A stretch of 64,000 bases of DNA, from NCBI RefSeq assembly GCF_028640845.1, contig NC_080546.1:21607020-21671019 (forward strand), read 5' to 3'. Below the pieces are notes generated by a model that was not told the DNA's origin, made no database searches, and was given only the letters and a program-made list of their open reading frames with translations. Within the stretch, counting starts at the first letter, position 1. Each line of letters opens with the position of its first letter. The stretch comes from Ahaetulla prasina. Lineage: Eukaryota; Chordata; Lepidosauria; Squamata; Colubridae. This document shows, one piece after another, positions 1 to 10,028 of this stretch. The position numbers were made by a program, and so were the translations under genes.

Positions 1-403
1 ACCAGGAGGTAGCCAGGACTGATTGAGGTGAGATATTACCTCTTACCATATTAAGAATGCTGGGGAATGAACCTTTATCTACTATTTTTTTTAAAAGGAT
101 GAAAAAGAAAAACCAGCAGAGAACTGGGGTAATAATGCTTCTGCGTAGCTGCATTTCTATCTGGATGGAGGGCTGGATTCTGCTGTAATTAATTTCAAAT
201 TATGATCAGCCAGACAGGAAGTGTGGAAAGTTCATCACTCTTATGCTATTTTAATTAAAATTGAAAGTGGGAACTTGCAATTTCCTAGATGTTCCTAAAT
301 TGTACCTCTTTACTCAAACCTGCATAGTTAAAAGTAGCAACTGACTCTTGGTAATTTCTGGAAAAACTACAGATGTTACCTCTTGTAATTATTCTTATCC
401 AAA
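1..403. other. AT-rich sequence, nothing recognised
   Basis: No repeat ends, coding frame or motif could be recognised. Stop codons are frequent in all frames. Confidence 0.5.
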
Positions 404-413
404 TAGCTTATGG

Positions 414-596
414 CAGGGGTGGGTTCTACTTACATCTGCTACCAGTTCGCAACAGCACGCATGCGCTCGCTCGACTCGCTCACTTCTGCGCATGCGCAGA
501 TGGTTCATGATGATGTCTGAGGGGTGGGCGGAGCCTCCCATTGCCATTACTACCGGTTTTCAAGAACTGGATCGAACCGGGAGCAACCCACCACTG
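414..596. mobile_element. Non-autonomous hAT element, TACCGGTT family
   Basis: A 183-bp element that starts CAGGGGTGGGTTC and ends CAACCCACCACTG, so the ends are inverted. It is flanked by the 8-bp near-duplicate gcttatgg (406-413) and gcttacgg (597-604). Eight-base duplications and CAG..CTG ends are typical of hAT transposons. There is no transposase. The body carries GCGCATGCGCA and GGTGGGCGGAGCCTCCC, and the same body recurs at 45818-46001. Other family members lie at 965, 16104, 20085, 23488, 29805, 41807 and 44266. Confidence 0.85.
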
Positions 597-703
597 GCTT
601 ACGGTATTTAAGATTGCTTTTTTAAATTGCAGTATTTTTGCGGCCCAATTAGATTTTTATGAAGAGTTGAAATGGGAGTGCTACTGTTTCTGGCTGCACA
701 ATA

Positions 704-1510
704 CAGGTAGTCTTTGACTTACGACTGCAACTGAGCCCAGCATTTATGTCACTAAATGAGAAATTTGTTAAGGAAGTTTTGCTCCATTTTACAACTTTTC
801 TTTCCACCTTGGTTAAGTGAATCACTTCAGTTGTTAAATTAGTAATAGGGTTATTAAGTGACTTGGGCTTCCCCTTTGACTTTGCTTGCCAAAAGGTCAC
901 AAAAGACCTGACCCTGGAACACTGCAACCGTCATAAATATGAATCGGTTGACAAGCATCGGAATCAGTGGTGAAATGTAAAATTTGTTACTACCGGTTCT
1001 GTGGGCGTAGCTTGGTAGGGGGTAATGTGACTGGGTGGGTGTGGCCAACATTTTTTTTTTAACTTTTAAAAACATTTTTTCTACTTCTTCGGCCGAAGAG
1101 GTTGTAAAAAATGCTTTTAAAGCCTCTAAGGATCCCAGCTGAGCTGCGCGATCATCAGAGGCTTTTTAAAAAAACTTTTAAAAGCATTTTTTTGGCCAAA
1201 GAAAAAATGCTTTTAAAAGTAAAAAAAAACCAAACCCTCTGATGATCAAGCAGCTCAGCTGGGCATATGGGGGGAGGGGGAGCAGGGATTTTTGCTACCA
1301 GTTCTCTGAACCACCTGCTGCCATTGCTACCGGATCGGTGATCCGGTCCAAACCAGGAACATTTCACCCCTGATTGAAATGTAAATCATGTGATCATGAA
1401 GATGCTGCAACAGTTGTAAGTGTGCAAAATGGTTACGAGACACTTCTTTCAGTGACATTGTTAACGTCCAAAATTCACTAAAAGAACTGTTGTAAATCGA
1501 GAACTACCTG
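704..1510. mobile_element. TIR element of the GACTTACGAC family, interrupted
   Basis: The left end CAGGTAGTCTTTGACTTACG is inverted relative to the right end GTAAATCGAGAACTACCTG. A hAT element (965-1372) has landed in the middle. Internal text (aagtgaatcact, catgtgatcatga, gcaaccgtcataaatatgaatc) recurs in the copies at 43315-43625 and 58523-58903. The copy at 58523 is flanked by TA, which suggests a Tc1/mariner-type target, but that assignment is inference. There is no transposase frame. Confidence 0.7.
965..1372. mobile_element. hAT element with internal hairpin, nested
   Basis: Starts CAGTGGTGAAATG and ends CATTTCACCCCTG, a terminal inverted repeat. The flanks atcggaat (957-964) and attgaaat (1373-1380) agree at 6 of 8 positions. 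The interior is a large imperfect palindrome: the text around 1122-1165 (cccagctgagctg..gatcatcagagg) pairs with 1233-1266 (cctctgatgatc..cagctcagctggg), and the A/T-rich arms between them also pair. It lies inside the TIR element at 704-1510. Confidence 0.8.
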
Positions 1511-1642
1511 TCTGTAGAGATTCTCCATCATCCAGGTCATGGTTGTCCCAAAGGTGCTTTTTCTGGACGCAACTGGACTTCCTTGTGTTTTTTTCTTTTT
1601 GAAGACATTTCTCTTCTCATCCGAAAAGCTTCTTCAGCTCTT

Positions 1643-2300
1643 CCATTCCCCACTATTCTGCCAGAGTTCTAGACCAATTCTAGAATACAGCTCGCCTGTT
1701 TGGAACCCTCGCCACATCTCTGACATCAATACAATTGAACGTGTCCAGAAATATTTTACAAGAAGAGTTCTCCATTCCTCTGAAAACAACAAAATACCTT
1801 ATCCCTCCAGACTTGAAATCCTAGGCTTAGAAAACTTGGAACTCCGTCGCCTTCGATAAGACCTAAGTTTAACTCACAGAATCATCTATTGTAATGTCCT
1901 TCCTGTTAAAGACTACTTCAGCTATAATTGCAATAATACAAGAGCAACCAATAGATTTAAACTTAATGTCAACCGCTTTAATCTAGATTGCAGAAAATAT
2001 GACTTCTGTAACAGAATCATCAGTGCTTGGAATACTTTACCTGACTCTGTGGTCTCTTCCCATAATCCTAAAAGCTTTAACCAAAAACTTTCTACTATTG
2101 ACCTCACCCCATTCCTAAGAGGACCATAAGGGGCATGCATAAGCGCACAAACGTGCCTACCGTTCCTGTCCTATTGTTTTTCTTTTCTTCTTCCTATATA
2201 TATATATGCTCATACCTCCTAATATTTACTCATATATATGTTTATATGCTATATAATCTTTTTGTATGATGTTGTGACAAAATAAATAAATAAAATAAGA
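1643..2300 (+). mobile_element. LINE 3' fragment, CR1/jockey-like
   Basis: A 5'-truncated non-LTR retrotransposon. It carries the C-terminal part of the polymerase ORF, a short 3' region and an (AATAAA)n tail at about 2279-2298. The 3' text ggggcatgcataag, cgtgcctaccgttcctgtcc and ttgtgacaaaataaat recurs on the minus strand at 55274-55480, so the two are copies of one family. It interrupts a palindromic element. Confidence 0.8.
1647..2129 (+). pseudogene. LINE polymerase C-terminal fragment
   Basis: The + frame reads RPILEYSSPVWNP, then DINTIERVQKYFTRR, then PSRLEILGLENLELRRLR. After an in-frame TAA at 1857-1859 it continues with DLSLTHRIIYCNV and IISAWNTLPDSVVSS, ending at TAA 2127-2129. 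The pattern 'LEY..VW.P...DI..IE.VQ..FT.R', followed by 'L..L.LE.RR' and 'WN.LP..VV', is the thumb/C-terminal region of CR1/jockey-group LINE polymerases. The catalytic core is absent, so this is a dead 5'-truncated copy. Confidence 0.75.
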
Positions 2301-2785
2301 GTTGAAGAAGCTTCTCGGATGAGAAGAAAAATGTCTTCAAAAAGAAAAAAAAATAAGAAAGTCCAGTTGCCTCCAGAAAAAGCACCTTTGGGACGTTGAA
2401 GACTCCCTGCGCTTATTGCCTACCTTCATTCCATCCTGGTTTATTAGCAAGAGAGCGGGTCGAACCTGCAAAACACAGGCCAGCCACGCAGATTTTTGCC
2501 TTTTAACCTCAGCCAGCAGGGAAACCCCAGGGAGGCCGTCTAACGACCCAGCTGACCTCCCCGCTTGTGCGCGCCGCTCCACGTTTTTGCAGCCGCCGCT
2601 CTCCAACGCCCGTCCGGCAGCCTAAAAAAGCCAGGGAACCAGAACGCGGAGCTTATCCGCAGCGCGCCACTCGGCGAAGTTGCTCGCCAGCGGCAGCGCT
2701 GCTTCTCACGGCGGACGGCGCGGATTCCGTCACACGTGCACCAGCCCTCAGCTAAGGTAGCCGCCTGTTCTCAACGGGGTATTTT

Positions 2786-2804
2786 TGTGTGTGTGTGTGT
2801 GTGT
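2786..2804. repeat. (GT)n microsatellite
   Basis: About nine GT units inside the CpG-rich block. Confidence 0.9.
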
Positions 2805-2937
2805 AGATAGAAGAAGCCGAGCCCGGCCGTAAAGAGACTTTCCCCTTTGCAAAAACAAAAAAACAAAAAACGCGCTTGGCTCTCGGCATTCACTAGTGGG
2901 AGCTGCAGAGGGCACGGAAACCGAATCCAGCAGCGCT

Positions 2938-2987
2938 CCCTCTTTTTCTCCCTCTTTCTCTCTCTCTCTCTCTTTCTTTCTGTCTTC
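2938..2987. repeat. Pyrimidine tract (CT)n
   Basis: A 50-bp C/T run (ctccctctttctctctctct...) within the candidate 5' UTR. Such tracts can bind polypyrimidine proteins, but no function is shown here. Confidence 0.8.
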
Positions 2988-3760
2988 TGCACCGGAGTCC
3001 GGGAGCAGCTGCGAGAGCCAGGCGGCTGAGAGGAAGAAAAAACGGCACCAGAAGCGGCGCAGAGAAAGAGGTGCCGAGACGAGCTCAAGAAAGTGGGGGG
3101 GAAAAAAGCCAAACCAAAACAAAACGCGGTCGCTTTTGCCACGATCTTCCCTTCTGCTGGCCAACCGGGAGTGTGGCAAAAACCAAAAACCCGGCGGCTC
3201 GAGAAACTTTTATCAGCGCCTCGGACCGGCAAGTGAGTTTCGGCGCCCGGGCGTTTTGGTGCGGCGGCCGGACGAAACTTGGCTCGGCGACGCGTCCGTT
3301 CCCTTCGCGCGGTTCGCGGCGCCTTCTGGGGGGTGGGGGCCGGGAATGACTCCCCCCCCTCCGCCTTCCCCCCTCCATTAACTCGGGTGGGGGGGGGAGG
3401 TGGCTTTGGCATGGGCAGCTGGGGGAAGGAATAGGGAGGGGGGCGAGGCCGGGTTCTCTCAGGGGCCGGATTAGGTGCACGTTGTGGGGAGGGAGGAGGA
3501 GGAGAACCTCTGAGTCTGGGGTCTGCGAGGGGGTTTGTTTGCGGGGAAAGTCAACCCCTCCGGCTTGGGAGAGAGGAGCCTCCTGCCTTTCTGCACCGAC
3601 CCAGAAACTCCGCGGGGTCGAGAATCGCCAAGAGTGTTTTAGGCGGGTGAAGTAAAAACGCGAGGGACGGTCGAAGGACCTTCTTAAGACGGGAGAGGGG
3701 AGGAACGTCGGGGGGGGGGAGCGTTTGAGACGGCGCGGAAAATTTAGTGGACGTTGCTAA

Positions 3761-4110
3761 GAAGGGAACGAAACGACTTGAGTTCCAGAATCACGTGGAG
3801 ACAAGATGTGAAATATCTGGAGTGAGAGTTGGAAAAGAGCGGGACTTATTATTTTATCCTTTGCGAGTGGAGCTCCCTAAATTGGGGAGTGAGGGGTGGG
3901 GAAAAGGGAACTTTTTTTAACCGGTGGAAAGGAATAATCTATAATGCCTCGGGGAATTCGACTTTGGAAGTGGTATTGAAAAGCACCTTTGGATAGCAGA
4001 AAGCATCTCTCTTCCCCCCCCCCCGGATAAGAGTACTGGGATAAAAGTACATTTTGGCGTTATTTTACTCACGTGGCCAATCACACGCAGGGGGGAAAAA
4101 CCCTAAAACT
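3761..4110. other. Flank of the CpG block, nothing recognised
   Basis: G+C falls quickly to background. No repeat ends or coding signal were seen. Confidence 0.5.
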
Positions 4111-4119
4111 GGACAAATG

Positions 4120-4311
4120 TAACTTTGTTGCTTGTATCCTTCCTATTTATATTGATATTGATTGTTTCCTGATTGCTTATTTGTAGCCTATGACTATCAT
4201 TAAATGTTGTAAATGTTGTACCTTGACGTACACTGAGAGCATATGCACCAAGACAAATTCCTTGTGTGTCCAATCACACTTGGCTAATCAAAAATTCTAT
4301 TCTATTCTAAT
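4120..4311 (+). mobile_element. LINE 3' UTR with (ATTCT)n tail
   Basis: Only the 3' end is present: 'gttgtaccttgacgtacactgagagcatatgcaccaagacaaattccttgtgt', broken here by no more than small changes from the copy at 53490-54280. It runs into a short attct repeat at about 4296-4311. It matches the 3' UTR of that copy closely, including the AAGACAAATTCCTTGTGT block. It is therefore a second, strongly 5'-truncated member of the same LINE family. Confidence 0.8.
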
Positions 4312-5499
4312 TCTTCATTCCGCAGTTTAAATGGGAGCTCCTTGTGTCCATATTTTTAAGAGAAAGTTGCTTTTCTTGTCGTCCCCCCCCCCAGTTGACC
4401 AACAATATTACCTACTTCACATGTGTGTTACATGAATTTGAGAGAGATGGGCTGTCCGTGTGGTTTTTTAATGGCTTTTATTGTTTTGGAATTGTAATTT
4501 GTAAGGCGCCGAGTCCTTGGGAGTGGGCAACTATGATACTTTTAAATAAATAAGGCTTAAGCAGTTTCAGGAAAAGCAAAGCTACATCGTGCAGGTTGGA
4601 CCTGTGATAGTAATAGGTTGTGATGTGTATGGTAGGTGTAGTTTTGTGTAAGAAGAAGAAGGATAAAAGAAAATGCACATGCTGGATAAACCAGTACTGT
4701 AAATTCCAACTGTACTTGCAATTTGACAGCAGTTAAATCAGGGGTGCCACATTTCAAAGTTACAGTTAGAGTACTGGACTGCAGCTGCTGTCTTTGCAGG
4801 TATGTGGAATGGCATGAGACCCACAAGTTTTGCAAAGTGAAGAGAGGAAATTGGTCACAGCTTATTATGAAAGATAAAATAGACAATTGGGAATGCTTTA
4901 CTGATCATTCTTCATCCAGATTTTATATTAGTTGCATCTGCTGATGCAACTGATAACAGGTGTTCTGCTTCACCCTTCTCTGTTATGTTCAGCATCTGAT
5001 AAAAGGAATAAGTACTTTTCCAGCAACCTGTAAAATCCAAGGCATTGTGCTTTCATTGTTTAATTCCTCCCTTCAAGGAGCAGAGCGAAATTTAAAATTC
5101 ATGCCTTCTAAGCATCTTTGCCTTTTGGAGAAGATCAGTGACTGCTCTTTCTGGGGTTAAAAACCAGTTGGGAGAACTAAGCTGTTCTTGAATGAAAATT
5201 GTTTTGAGTGCAAGGGAGCGAATGACTTCATATTCATAATTTCACAGTGATGAATCTGTGAGACGAAGCCGCGTGAGGAACGTCTTTAAATTGTCATTAG
5301 TAGCTACAAATAAACTGGTGGGGATTTTTTTTTGTTTGATAGAGCTGTGCCTGGAGAAGATCTGTTTGCTTATTGATATTTAAAAGAGGACCTGTGACTC
5401 ACTGGCAAAAGTACAGGAGTTTCAAGTTTAATCTGCCAAGCATCCAAACAAAAGGTAACAAAAGGGCAAAAATGTGACTTGGACCTTGGGAAGCCATTG
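4312..5499. other. Unique-looking sequence, nothing recognised
   Basis: Short open frames occur at 4344-4553, 4723-4944 and 4960-5160. None shows a known domain, splice context or repeated text, so none is called as a gene. Confidence 0.45.
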
Positions 5500-5507
5500 G
5501 TCTAAAG

Positions 5508-5642
5508 CAGGGGTCTCCAACCTTGGCAACCTTAAGCCTGGAGGACTTCAACTCCCAGAATTCCCCAGTCAGCAAAGCTGGCTGGGGAATTCTGGGAGTT
5601 GAAGTCCACCAGGCTTAAAGTTGCCAAGGTTGGAGACCCCTG
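5508..5642. mobile_element. Hairpin hAT MITE with perfect 8-bp duplication
   Basis: A 135-bp near-perfect palindrome. It starts CAGGGGTCTCCAACCTTGG and ends CCAAGGTTGGAGACCCCTG, and the halves pair through gacttcaactcccagaattc / gaattctgggagttgaagtc. It is flanked by gtctaaag at 5500-5507 and 5643-5650. Diverged relatives lie at 31206-31302, 61196-61301 and 61371-61492. Confidence 0.92.
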
Positions 5643-6201
5643 GTCTAAAGGACAGTGCTGGGGAACTTGGAAAGGCATTAATCCAGATATTTGGTGAAGC
5701 AAATAAAATTTCTTCCTAATCATATATACGTTCAGTTGGTGGGACAGGAGAATGAGAGTATGTATAAATGATTGTGTAGTGTGTAATCCCATTTTGCCCA
5801 AAGATTCTATAGGAGCCAGTGTAATCTTCACTCTTTAAAAAGTTGCTCGTATCTGTTGTTTGGGAACTCATGAGTATTTAAGCGGAAGAGTTCTTTTATA
5901 TTCATATTCATATTCAGGAGGACCCTGAATATATGCATGAATCTCAGGCCTCCAACCAGTGCAATATGCCATATTTTCATTCTGGTGATTCTTTTAATTG
6001 GAGAAAAATAAAATTATGAAGGGCAGATGTCATAATCTTGATTATCCATTACCTTTTATGTATGAGACAAGGTGATTGCACAATATAAGCCATGCCCGGT
6101 AACATCTTGCACTTTGCAAATTTCTAGTTTCTCATTGATTTACCAGAGCTTCTGATGCACAGATTCAGAGAAATATAGATAGAATACCGATATAAAACTA
6201 A

Positions 6202-6385
6202 GGCCTGGTAGTGCAGTGGTTAGAATGCAGTATTGCAAGCTAACTCTGCCCACAGCCTGGAGTTCGATCCTGATGGGGCTCAAGGTTGACTCAGCCTCCC
6301 ATTCTAGCCAGAGAATGGTGTAATGCACTAGGGGGCTGTATGTAAGTCTAAGTGCTATTTCTATTGCTAGTGCTATAACTCGCTT
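6202..6385 (+). mobile_element. tRNA-derived SINE (hairpin-tail family head)
   Basis: The head resembles a tRNA gene: an A-box-like tggtagtgcagtggttag and a B-box-like GGAGTTCGATCC, followed by CAAGGTTGACTCAGCC. The same head and body occur on the minus strand at 43723-43899 and 52515-52790, and the body on the + strand at 47050-47222. The 3' part of this copy is diverged and the hairpin tail is missing. Confidence 0.75.
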
Positions 6386-6433
6386 TTCAGTAAATGTGAC
6401 ACAGTGTAATTCTGAAATGGAATCCATGTAGAT

Positions 6434-6860
6434 CAGGGGTGTCAAACTCAAGGTGCTTAGATCTGGCCCATGGGGCCACCCTGGAAATAGCGAACGACTG
6501 GCCCGTGGTGCTTCTGCCAGCAAAAATGCAGCTTGGGAGGGCTCAGGTGGCCCGCCCAAGCTTAATTTTTGCTGGCCGAGGGCTGCAGGAGGGCTTCACG
6601 GCAAAAAATGGAGCCAGGGGGAGGCCATGTGCACCCTTCCCAAATGCCATTTTTGCTGGCAGATGGTTGCAGAAGTCCCTTGCAGCCAGAAACAAAGCTC
6701 GGGAGCCTGTTTTCACTGGCAAAGTGCTCGGCCCACCACAGGCACCCCCAACACGAGTGATGTTGACTGGCCCAGCCACCCATGGCACGCCCACCTCAGC
6801 CCCCCGAGGTCAAACACAACCCTAATGTGGCCCTCAATGAAATCGAGTTTGACACCCCTG
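6434..6860. mobile_element. Non-autonomous hAT element, GGTGTCAAACTC family
   Basis: A 427-bp element that starts CAGGGGTGTCAAACTCAAGG and ends CGAGTTTGACACCCCTG. The flanks atgtagat (6426-6433) and acttagat (6861-6868) agree at 6 of 8 positions and have TA at the centre. Several open frames cross the element on both strands, but they are by-products of its GC-rich body, with tandem-like 'ccagcaaaaatg' motifs. No transposase is present. Close relative: 57235-57587. Confidence 0.88.
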
Positions 6861-7050
6861 ACTTAGATAAATGCTTATGTTGCATTGTAAGGATATGTGA
6901 ATACGCAACTTGATTCCCCTCTCCCCATGAATAAAATAGGAGTGGGAAAAGGAAACTTAATACTGGACAATTTTCAAAATCCACACCTGCCTTTATATAG
7001 AAATTGCTATTTTAATACACTTAAGGATTTCAAGTGTGGTAAAATACACA

Positions 7051-7725
7051 ATATCCCATTTATTTATTTATTTATCACATTTCTATACTGCCCTTCTCCG
7101 AAGACTCAGGGCGGTTTACAGCCAAGATAAAATCGCACAGAAACAAACGTTAAAAACATTATTAAAAATCTAGTTCAAAATTGGCCCAATAATTTTAAAA
7201 ACAAATAAAATTATAAAATAAACCCTAATAAAACCACCCATGTTAAAATTGCGATTAGGCCAACCCTGCACGATGGAACAAGAAAGTCTTAAGCTTGCGC
7301 TTAAAGGTCCGGAGGTCAGGGAGTTGGCGTAGCCCCACAGGTAGCTCATTCCACAGGGCAGGAGCCCCCACAGAGAAGGCCCTCCCCCTGGGAGCCGCCA
7401 GTCGACATTGTTTGGCTGACGGCACCCTGAGGAGGCCCTCCCTGTGGGAGCGCACAGGTCGATGGGAGGCTATTGGTGGCAGTAGGCAGTCCCATAAGTA
7501 ACCCAGTCCCAAGCCATGGAGCGCTTTAAAGGTGAGAACCAACACCTTGAATTGCACCCGGAAGACCACCGGTAACCAGTGCAGCTTGTGCAGGAGAGGT
7601 GTTATATGGGAGCTACAAGACGCTCCCTCTATCCCCCGTGCAGCCGCATTCTGGACCAGTTAGAACCTCCTGGTGCTCTTCAAGGGGAGCCCCATGTAGA
7701 GAGCATTGCAGTAGTCCAGCGGGAA
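7051..7725 (-). mobile_element. L2/CR1-type LINE 3' fragment
   Basis: A minus-strand, 5'-truncated copy of the LINE family seen nearly complete at 25128-29630. It holds the polymerase C-terminus, the 3' UTR, the hairpin ccgccctgagtcttcggagaagggc and a (TAAA)n tail at 7051-7074. Confidence 0.88.
7252..7725 (-). pseudogene. LINE polymerase C-terminal fragment
   Basis: The minus frame carries FKVLVLTFKALHGLGLGYL, RPVRSHREGLLRVPSA and FSVGAPALWNELPVGLRQLP, ending LKTFLFHRAGLA. This matches, block by block, the C-terminus of the LINE at 28641-29432. Upstream text still reads as the 'DYCNALYMGLP' block near 7700-7722. The catalytic domain is missing. Confidence 0.85.
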
Positions 7726-7865
7726 CATTGGTCAGCATTGTAGTTTTCTTGGTTTTACATAGCAGAATACTGAAATATTCTAAACTGTTAATACTGACAC
7801 ACTATAATTTAGTCTCATTTAATAATAGACTACCTGTTCTAAAAAAAGGGTGGTGTTTAATCATA

Positions 7866-8090
7866 TCTATGGATGTTCTCAATCATCCAAGTCATGGCTG
7901 TCCCAAAAGTGCTTTTCCAAAAGGCAACTGGACTTTCCTGTTGTTGTTTTTTTTCCTAGAAAACATTTTGCTTTTCATCCAAGAAGCTTCTTCAGAACTG
8001 AAGATGAGAAGTGAAACATTTTCAAGTGAAAAAAACAAAAAAACAACCCACACCAAGATCCCTGTTGTCTTTGGGAAAAGCACCCTGTTT
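7866..8090. mobile_element. Palindromic element, uninterrupted copy
   Basis: Left arm: caatcatccaagtcatggctgtcccaaaagtgc..aaggcaactggacttt..gaaaacattttgcttttcatccaagaagcttcttcag. The centre is aactgaag, and the arms return as gatgagaagtgaaacattttc..tttgggaaaagcacc. Same family as 1516-2400 and 58335-58425. The right arm is less conserved. Confidence 0.65.
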
Positions 8091-8221
8091 TGGCATTTAT
8101 CACTTCATAGAAAACTTCACAAAGGCATATGAAATATACTGGTCTGTATGAGTTCTGAAACCCATGGAAGGAAGTTAAATGCCAATTTCTAATAGATTTT
8201 ATAGAATGATTTCTATCACGC

Positions 8222-8480
8222 AGGCGTGATGGCTCAGCCGTTAAAAATGCTGAGCTTGACAGCTGACAGCCTGCGTTCGAGACCCAAACTCTGCATGTTG
8301 GGGTGAGCTTCCATCCTTGCTCCATCTAGTAGTTCGAAAGTATGCAAATGTGAGTAGATAAATAGGTACCACTTCAGTGGGAAGGTAATGGTGGTCTTTG
8401 TACTTCAGCGTATAGTCATGTTGGCCAAATGAACCTGAAAGGACCTTTGGACAACGGTGGCTCCCTTGGCTAAGAAATTT
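8222..8480 (+). mobile_element. Squamate tRNA-derived SINE (Sauria-like)
   Basis: The tRNA-like head is gtgatggctcagccgttaaa..gctgagcttg, with a B-box-like gcgttcgagacc. The body includes gtagataaataggtaccac and gggaaggtaatggtg, and the copy ends near ctcccttggctaagaaat. Two further copies (12412-12690, 43914-44251) share head and body. Confidence 0.8.
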
Positions 8481-8538
8481 AAATTTAAAAACACAACTGG
8501 ACAGGAGAAACTTTACCTTTATGATTACCCCTTTAGAT

Positions 8539-8672
8539 CAGGGGTGTCAAACTCACATTGTCACGGTGGTGTCATGTGACGTATCGGGACTTTTTCCGCC
8601 TTCGCTAAACCGGGCGTGGGCGTGGCCAGCACGTGATGCATCTGGCCACAGGTCGGGAGATTGACAGCCCTG
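8539..8672. mobile_element. Short hAT element, GGTGTCAAACTC family
   Basis: 134 bp, starting CAGGGGTGTCAAACTCACA and ending ATTGACAGCCCTG. It is flanked by ctttagat (8531-8538) and gtttagat (8673-8680), which agree at 7 of 8. The body contains ggcgtgggcgtggccagcacgtgatg, as does the shorter relative at 21766-21899. Confidence 0.85.
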
Positions 8673-8680
8673 GTTTAGAT

Positions 8681-9996
8681 CTACTTGTACTTCCTCCCAT
8701 ATGAACCTTCTAATTATGAACAATGGATAGAAGGACCCTTATCTGTGACTTACTTATGATAGAATCTATTGGGATGACAGGAGATTGGATTGTCTCTCTC
8801 ATTGCATTTAGTCTTTTGAGATGAGATTTCTGCTTACCTTATATTTGTTGATCTTTTTTTCTATGAGTGTTTCAGATTCCATCTATCAGTTGATCAATGG
8901 CAAAAGATTTAGGCAGCCAATCAGAAGTTAAAATAGGAATATTCATGAGGCTTGCAATAGGCTAGGATTCCACAAAAATATTGAACTTTACTATTGCATA
9001 AGAAACAGACAGAATGAGATAGCATTTCTTTGAAGAAACAAATGGTATGTCCTTGCAGTTCACTTTAAGCAGAATAACAATTTTTATTTTCTTGGTTTTG
9101 TATTCATTTCACTGATATTTCTAACTTGGTAAGATTAACCGGATATGGAACTACCTGTTGTGAGTACAGTTCTCCTCCATGATTCGAAGGATAAATATTA
9201 TATTTTGCTGGAATGCAGTGTATGTATTATTTACTGGTGATACGCGAATATCATTTTCATTAAAATTGAATGTTCTAATATGTCAAATATATACAGAGCT
9301 CAGAAAGAAAGGAAAATAATCTAATAGCTGATAAAAATTCTGGAATTTTCAAATTTTTCTTATATCACTTTTTGTGTGTGCAGATAATAAAGTTATTCAG
9401 AACGTGGCTAAATTTAGCAAAAGTGGCTAAATTCGTTAAAAACATTTTATGAAAGGAATAAATCATGATGTATCATAGATTTTATATCTGATATGCTTTC
9501 TACGTTAGTCAAGTGTAATGAAGTATAAAAATGCCTGGCAAAAGATGAATGAAATAGCACAATCCAATCAATATGGTAGTAGGTTACACTCTACTTCCCT
9601 CTGAATGCATTGGAAGTTTCAAACAGCGAGAAATTACATACAATCAGCATGCATGTGAAAATCCAAATACTGGGAGAATATGTATATTATGTATGTTATA
9701 ACATATATAATATGGAAGAAAACATTCTAGATCTTACTAGATGAATATTTGATACATTTATCAAGAACAAATGGATTTTTGAACATCTGTACCTGGACAA
9801 CAGTTGGGATGAAATTTCAATTTTTACAATTTTCATACTAAGATTTTGCATGAGATCTTCAGCCTAAGATTTTGATATTATACAGGGTTATGCTAAGAGA
9901 TGATGCAGCTACAAATAACAGTTTGTTTGTTGTATCAGTTCAGTACCTGGTTTATTTATTCAGAATTTAGTCCCATCTAATTCTAAATTATATATC

Positions 9997-10028
<32 letters not shown>

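Larger units (their letters stand above)
1516..2400. mobile_element. Palindromic element, arms split by a LINE
   Basis: The left arm (about 1546-1642: tgtcccaaaggtgctttttc, aactggactt, gaagacattt, cttctcatcc, gcttcttca) is the reverse complement of the right arm (about 2302-2397: tgaagaagcttc, ggatgagaag, aaatgtcttc, aagtccagtt, agcacctttgggac). A LINE fragment sits at the point of symmetry. Related copies lie at 7866-8090 (intact centre) and 58335-58425 (one arm). The class is not clear. The fold suggests a MITE-like DNA element. Confidence 0.65.
2410..3760 (+). promoter_or_regulatory. CpG island with possible non-coding first exon
   Basis: This block is much richer in G+C and CpG than anything around it (for example ccgtccggcag, gcgccactcggcg, cggcgacgcgtccg), and most of it is not explained by a repeat. 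It holds a pyrimidine tract at 2938-2987, a GT tract at 2786-2804 and purine-rich exon-like text at 3010-3110. The sequence GGCAA|GTGAGT at 3228-3238 is a good splice donor, with GT at 3233. A + strand promoter with a 5' UTR exon ending there is the simplest reading. Open frames on both strands are expected from GC bias and look non-coding. The gene cannot be identified. Confidence 0.6.

Noticed and set aside
2748..3480. Minus and plus frames up to 213 codons in the CpG block
   Set aside because: Low-complexity Arg/Pro/Ser-rich translations caused by GC-rich DNA and the CT tract, with no domain or conserved start.
6202..6385. Possible functional tRNA genes at SINE heads (also 8222, 12412, 43914, 46488, 52275, 52515)
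   Set aside because: A- and B-box-like text is present but no full cloverleaf, and each runs on into a SINE body, so they are SINE heads.
6439..6866. Overlapping frames of 60-137 codons on both strands
   Set aside because: Products of the hAT element at 6434-6860 with gccagcaaaaatg repeats.
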